A stretch of 5,575 nt of DNA from positions 1-5,575 of the forward strand of contig JAULZV010000025.1 of the NCBI GenBank assembly GCA_032117135.1, given 5' to 3'. A program made the position numbers and the translations under genes. This DNA is from JAULZV01 sp032117135. Its GTDB lineage: Bacteria; Patescibacteriota; Minisyncoccia; Phycocordibacterales; JAACPR01. A model generated the notes under the pieces. It was not told the DNA's origin, made no database searches, and saw only the letters and a list, made by a program, of their open reading frames with translations. Below are positions 4,678-5,575 of the stretch, one piece after another (the stretch's first letter is position 1; each line of letters starts with the position of its first letter).

Positions 4678-5418
4678 TTAACTCTTGAGCTCCAGAGATT
4701 TTACCGTCACTCCTTCTTCGGTCATTTCGCCTTGTATAAAGGCTTGGGATGGCTCTGTAAAGGTATCAGGGTTACATACATTAGTTGTACCACTTACTGT
4801 CTTACATGTACTCTCTGTAGTAAAAAAGAGTGGTGTAAAGTGTCCTGGTTCTCCATTTTCCTCGAAAATAAAGTGCCAATTTTCAGAATTAAGTGGTTCA
4901 GGAACACTTTTGATTAAATTTCCTTCTTGTTCAAAAGTAAAATCTCTGTCAGGACCAAATTCTCCTGGGGCACACTTGATAGTATCAATATACCACCCTC
5001 CTTTATGTGCAAGAAGCGTAACAATTGCTTGCTCTGACGAGAATGTTGCAGGACGAGCAGTGACAAGAATCTCTGCTTTTTCTTCGGTTTGAAATACTGT
5101 TCGTGCGGCTAATTTTTCAGGAGGCATAGTTTGACACAACACTGGATCAATTGCCTCCGGATTGGACTGAGATGTGACAAGACGACTGCGAAGTTCAGGA
5201 CTCAATAAAGGGTCTTGTGACAGATTTTCTATATATGGGTCTGTTGTAGTCGACTTTACAGCGTTCAGCCACGGCAGATAAAAATCCAACACAATATCTC
5301 CCGGTGTCTCGGTAGATACTTCTTGTCTTGTAGTATTATCCCAGATAATATACGCGATTCCAGCAAGAAGTACGATCAATCCTATTGTGCTAATGATTAT
5401 TATTTTTTGTTTTGACAT
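4678..5418 (-). CDS. Membrane-anchored two-domain hypothetical protein
   Basis: The function is unknown. Residues 5-25 form one hydrophobic segment after MSKQK, with no lipobox or clear cleavage site, so a signal anchor with the remaining ~220 residues outside the membrane is likely. Domain 1 (about 38-150) begins DIVLDFYLPWLNAV and has LSPELRSRL (72-80), DPVLCQ (91-96) and GGWYIDTIKC (140-149), a layout resembling NTF2-like/DUF3828 domains. Domain 2 (about 160-246) has WHFIFEENGEPGHFTPLFF (181-199), VCNPDTF and IQGEMTEEGVTVKSLEL. I associate this arrangement with proteins of Patescibacteria. The only four cysteines, 95 and 149, then 205 and 215, fall one pair per domain, which suggests two disulfides. 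The ATG at 5418 is preceded by AGGTGAC, a Shine-Dalgarno-like match placed unusually close. It appears to be transcribed alone. Confidence 0.85.
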   Translation of the reverse strand: MSKQKIIIISTIGLIVLLAGIAYIIWDNTTRQEVSTETPGDIVLDFYLPWLNAVKSTTTDPYIENLSQDPLLSPELRSRLVTSQSNPEAIDPVLCQTMPPEKLAARTVFQTEEKAEILVTARPATFSSEQAIVTLLAHKGGWYIDTIKCAPGEFGPDRDFTFEQEGNLIKSVPEPLNSENWHFIFEENGEPGHFTPLFFTTESTCKTVSGTTNVCNPDTFTEPSQAFIQGEMTEEGVTVKSLELKS

Positions 5419-5442
5419 GTCACCTATTCTATCACAATTTGA

Positions 5443-5469
5443 TGTGTTACATTATATCTTTGTAATACA
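5443..5469. promoter_or_regulatory. Promoter/operator-like region upstream of the anchored protein gene
   Basis: On the - strand there is a perfect TATAAT at 5456-5451, 32 bases before the ATG at 5418, but no good -35 box. It is overlapped by an imperfect inverted repeat TGTGTTACA (5443-5451) / TGTAATACA (5461-5469), 8 of 9 bases pairing, with a 9-base spacer, which could be a regulator's site. On the + strand TTGATG (5439-5444) and TAATAC (5463-5468), 18 bases apart, would make a divergent promoter toward the right edge. Confidence 0.4.
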
Positions 5470-5479
5470 ATGACCTCCT

Positions 5480-5509
5480 CCCCGGCCTCTCGCTCCGCTT
5501 CGACCGGGG
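5480..5509. repeat. GC-rich hairpin CCCCGG / CCGGGG
   Basis: CCCCGG (5480-5485) pairs with CCGGGG (5504-5509) around an 18-base loop containing CCTCTCGCTCCGCTTCG. There is no U-run on either strand directly after the stem, so it is not a standard terminator. Its left part shares GCCTCTCGCT (5485-5494) exactly with the terminator at 633-642. Confidence 0.6.
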
Positions 5510-5522
5510 TTTCCAACATGGC

Positions 5523-5575
5523 ATGAAAATTCTAATCGAACAATCGGGCGTTTTTTGGTTTATCTTTTTTGCCTT
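5523..5575 (+). CDS. Possible start of a + strand gene, cut by the window edge
   Basis: An ATG at 5523 opens a frame that stays open to the edge, reading MKILIEQSGVFWFIFFA, a plausible signal or membrane segment. There is no Shine-Dalgarno sequence, as elsewhere here, and a possible divergent promoter lies at 5439-5468. An alternative is that the opposite strand carries the end of a gene finishing GKKDKPKNARLFD with a TAG at 5534-5532; the two readings are mutually antisense, so at most one is likely real. The 53 bases cannot decide between them. Confidence 0.3.
   Translation, partial: MKILIEQSGVFWFIFFA

Noticed and set aside
4685..5092. + strand ORF (135 codons) opposite the anchored protein gene
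   Set aside because: The - strand frame is longer and has a coherent anchor and domains; this is its shadow.
5447..5575. - strand frame open from the right edge for 43 codons
   Set aside because: It reads through the GC-rich hairpin and the promoter region of the anchored protein gene, giving an Arg-rich sequence with no family resemblance.

Overview
The window looks like a chromosomal piece from an AT-rich bacterium, most likely of the Candidate Phyla Radiation (Patescibacteria, Parcubacteria-like). The reasons are very short, recognisable ribosomal proteins packed almost end to end, start codons with AU-rich leaders and essentially no Shine-Dalgarno sequences, a two-domain membrane-anchored hypothetical protein of a type I associate with these genomes, and intergenic spaces full of GC-rich hairpins. 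The phylum assignment is inference. The ribosomal protein identities are secure.

Left flank (1-738). The first 92 bases encode the last 29 residues of an IS1595-family (ISXO2-like) transposase on the + strand. About 100 bases of non-coding sequence follow and probably contain the right end of that insertion sequence near the GTCTGACCCC motif at about 179-189. After this come a possible promoter, a four-copy AATCCAC tandem repeat, a small acidic ORF (407-598), and two strong hairpin terminators (633-666 and 687-712). The second one closes the ribosomal operon, which runs in from the right.

Centre (739-4460). This is a nine-gene ribosomal protein operon on the - strand. In transcription order it is rpsS, rplV, rpsC, rplP, rpmC, rpsQ, rplN, rplX, rplE. 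It keeps the classical S10-to-spc gene order, but it is cut on both sides: rpsJ-rplC-rplD-rplW-rplB are not upstream of rpsS, and rpsN-rpsH and the rest are not downstream of rplE. The unit has its own TTGACT/TAATAT promoter and its own terminator. All nine genes end in TAA, and arginine is encoded mainly by CGA (16 of 24 codons in rpsC by hand count).

Right flank (4461-5575). An unusual non-coding block (4462-4677) holds a 78-bp element with perfect 16-bp inverted ends, a partial second copy of its sequence motifs, and a 19-bp palindrome. Beyond it is a - strand gene for a 246-residue protein with an N-terminal membrane anchor and two extracytoplasmic domains, each containing one pair of cysteines. 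The last 100 bases hold a promoter/operator-like region, a CCCCGG hairpin and the possible start of another gene at the right edge.

I found no CRISPR array, tRNA, rRNA or defence cassette. The strongest leads are the isolated operon block, the family of related intergenic hairpins and GTCTGACC motifs, and the small acidic ORF.
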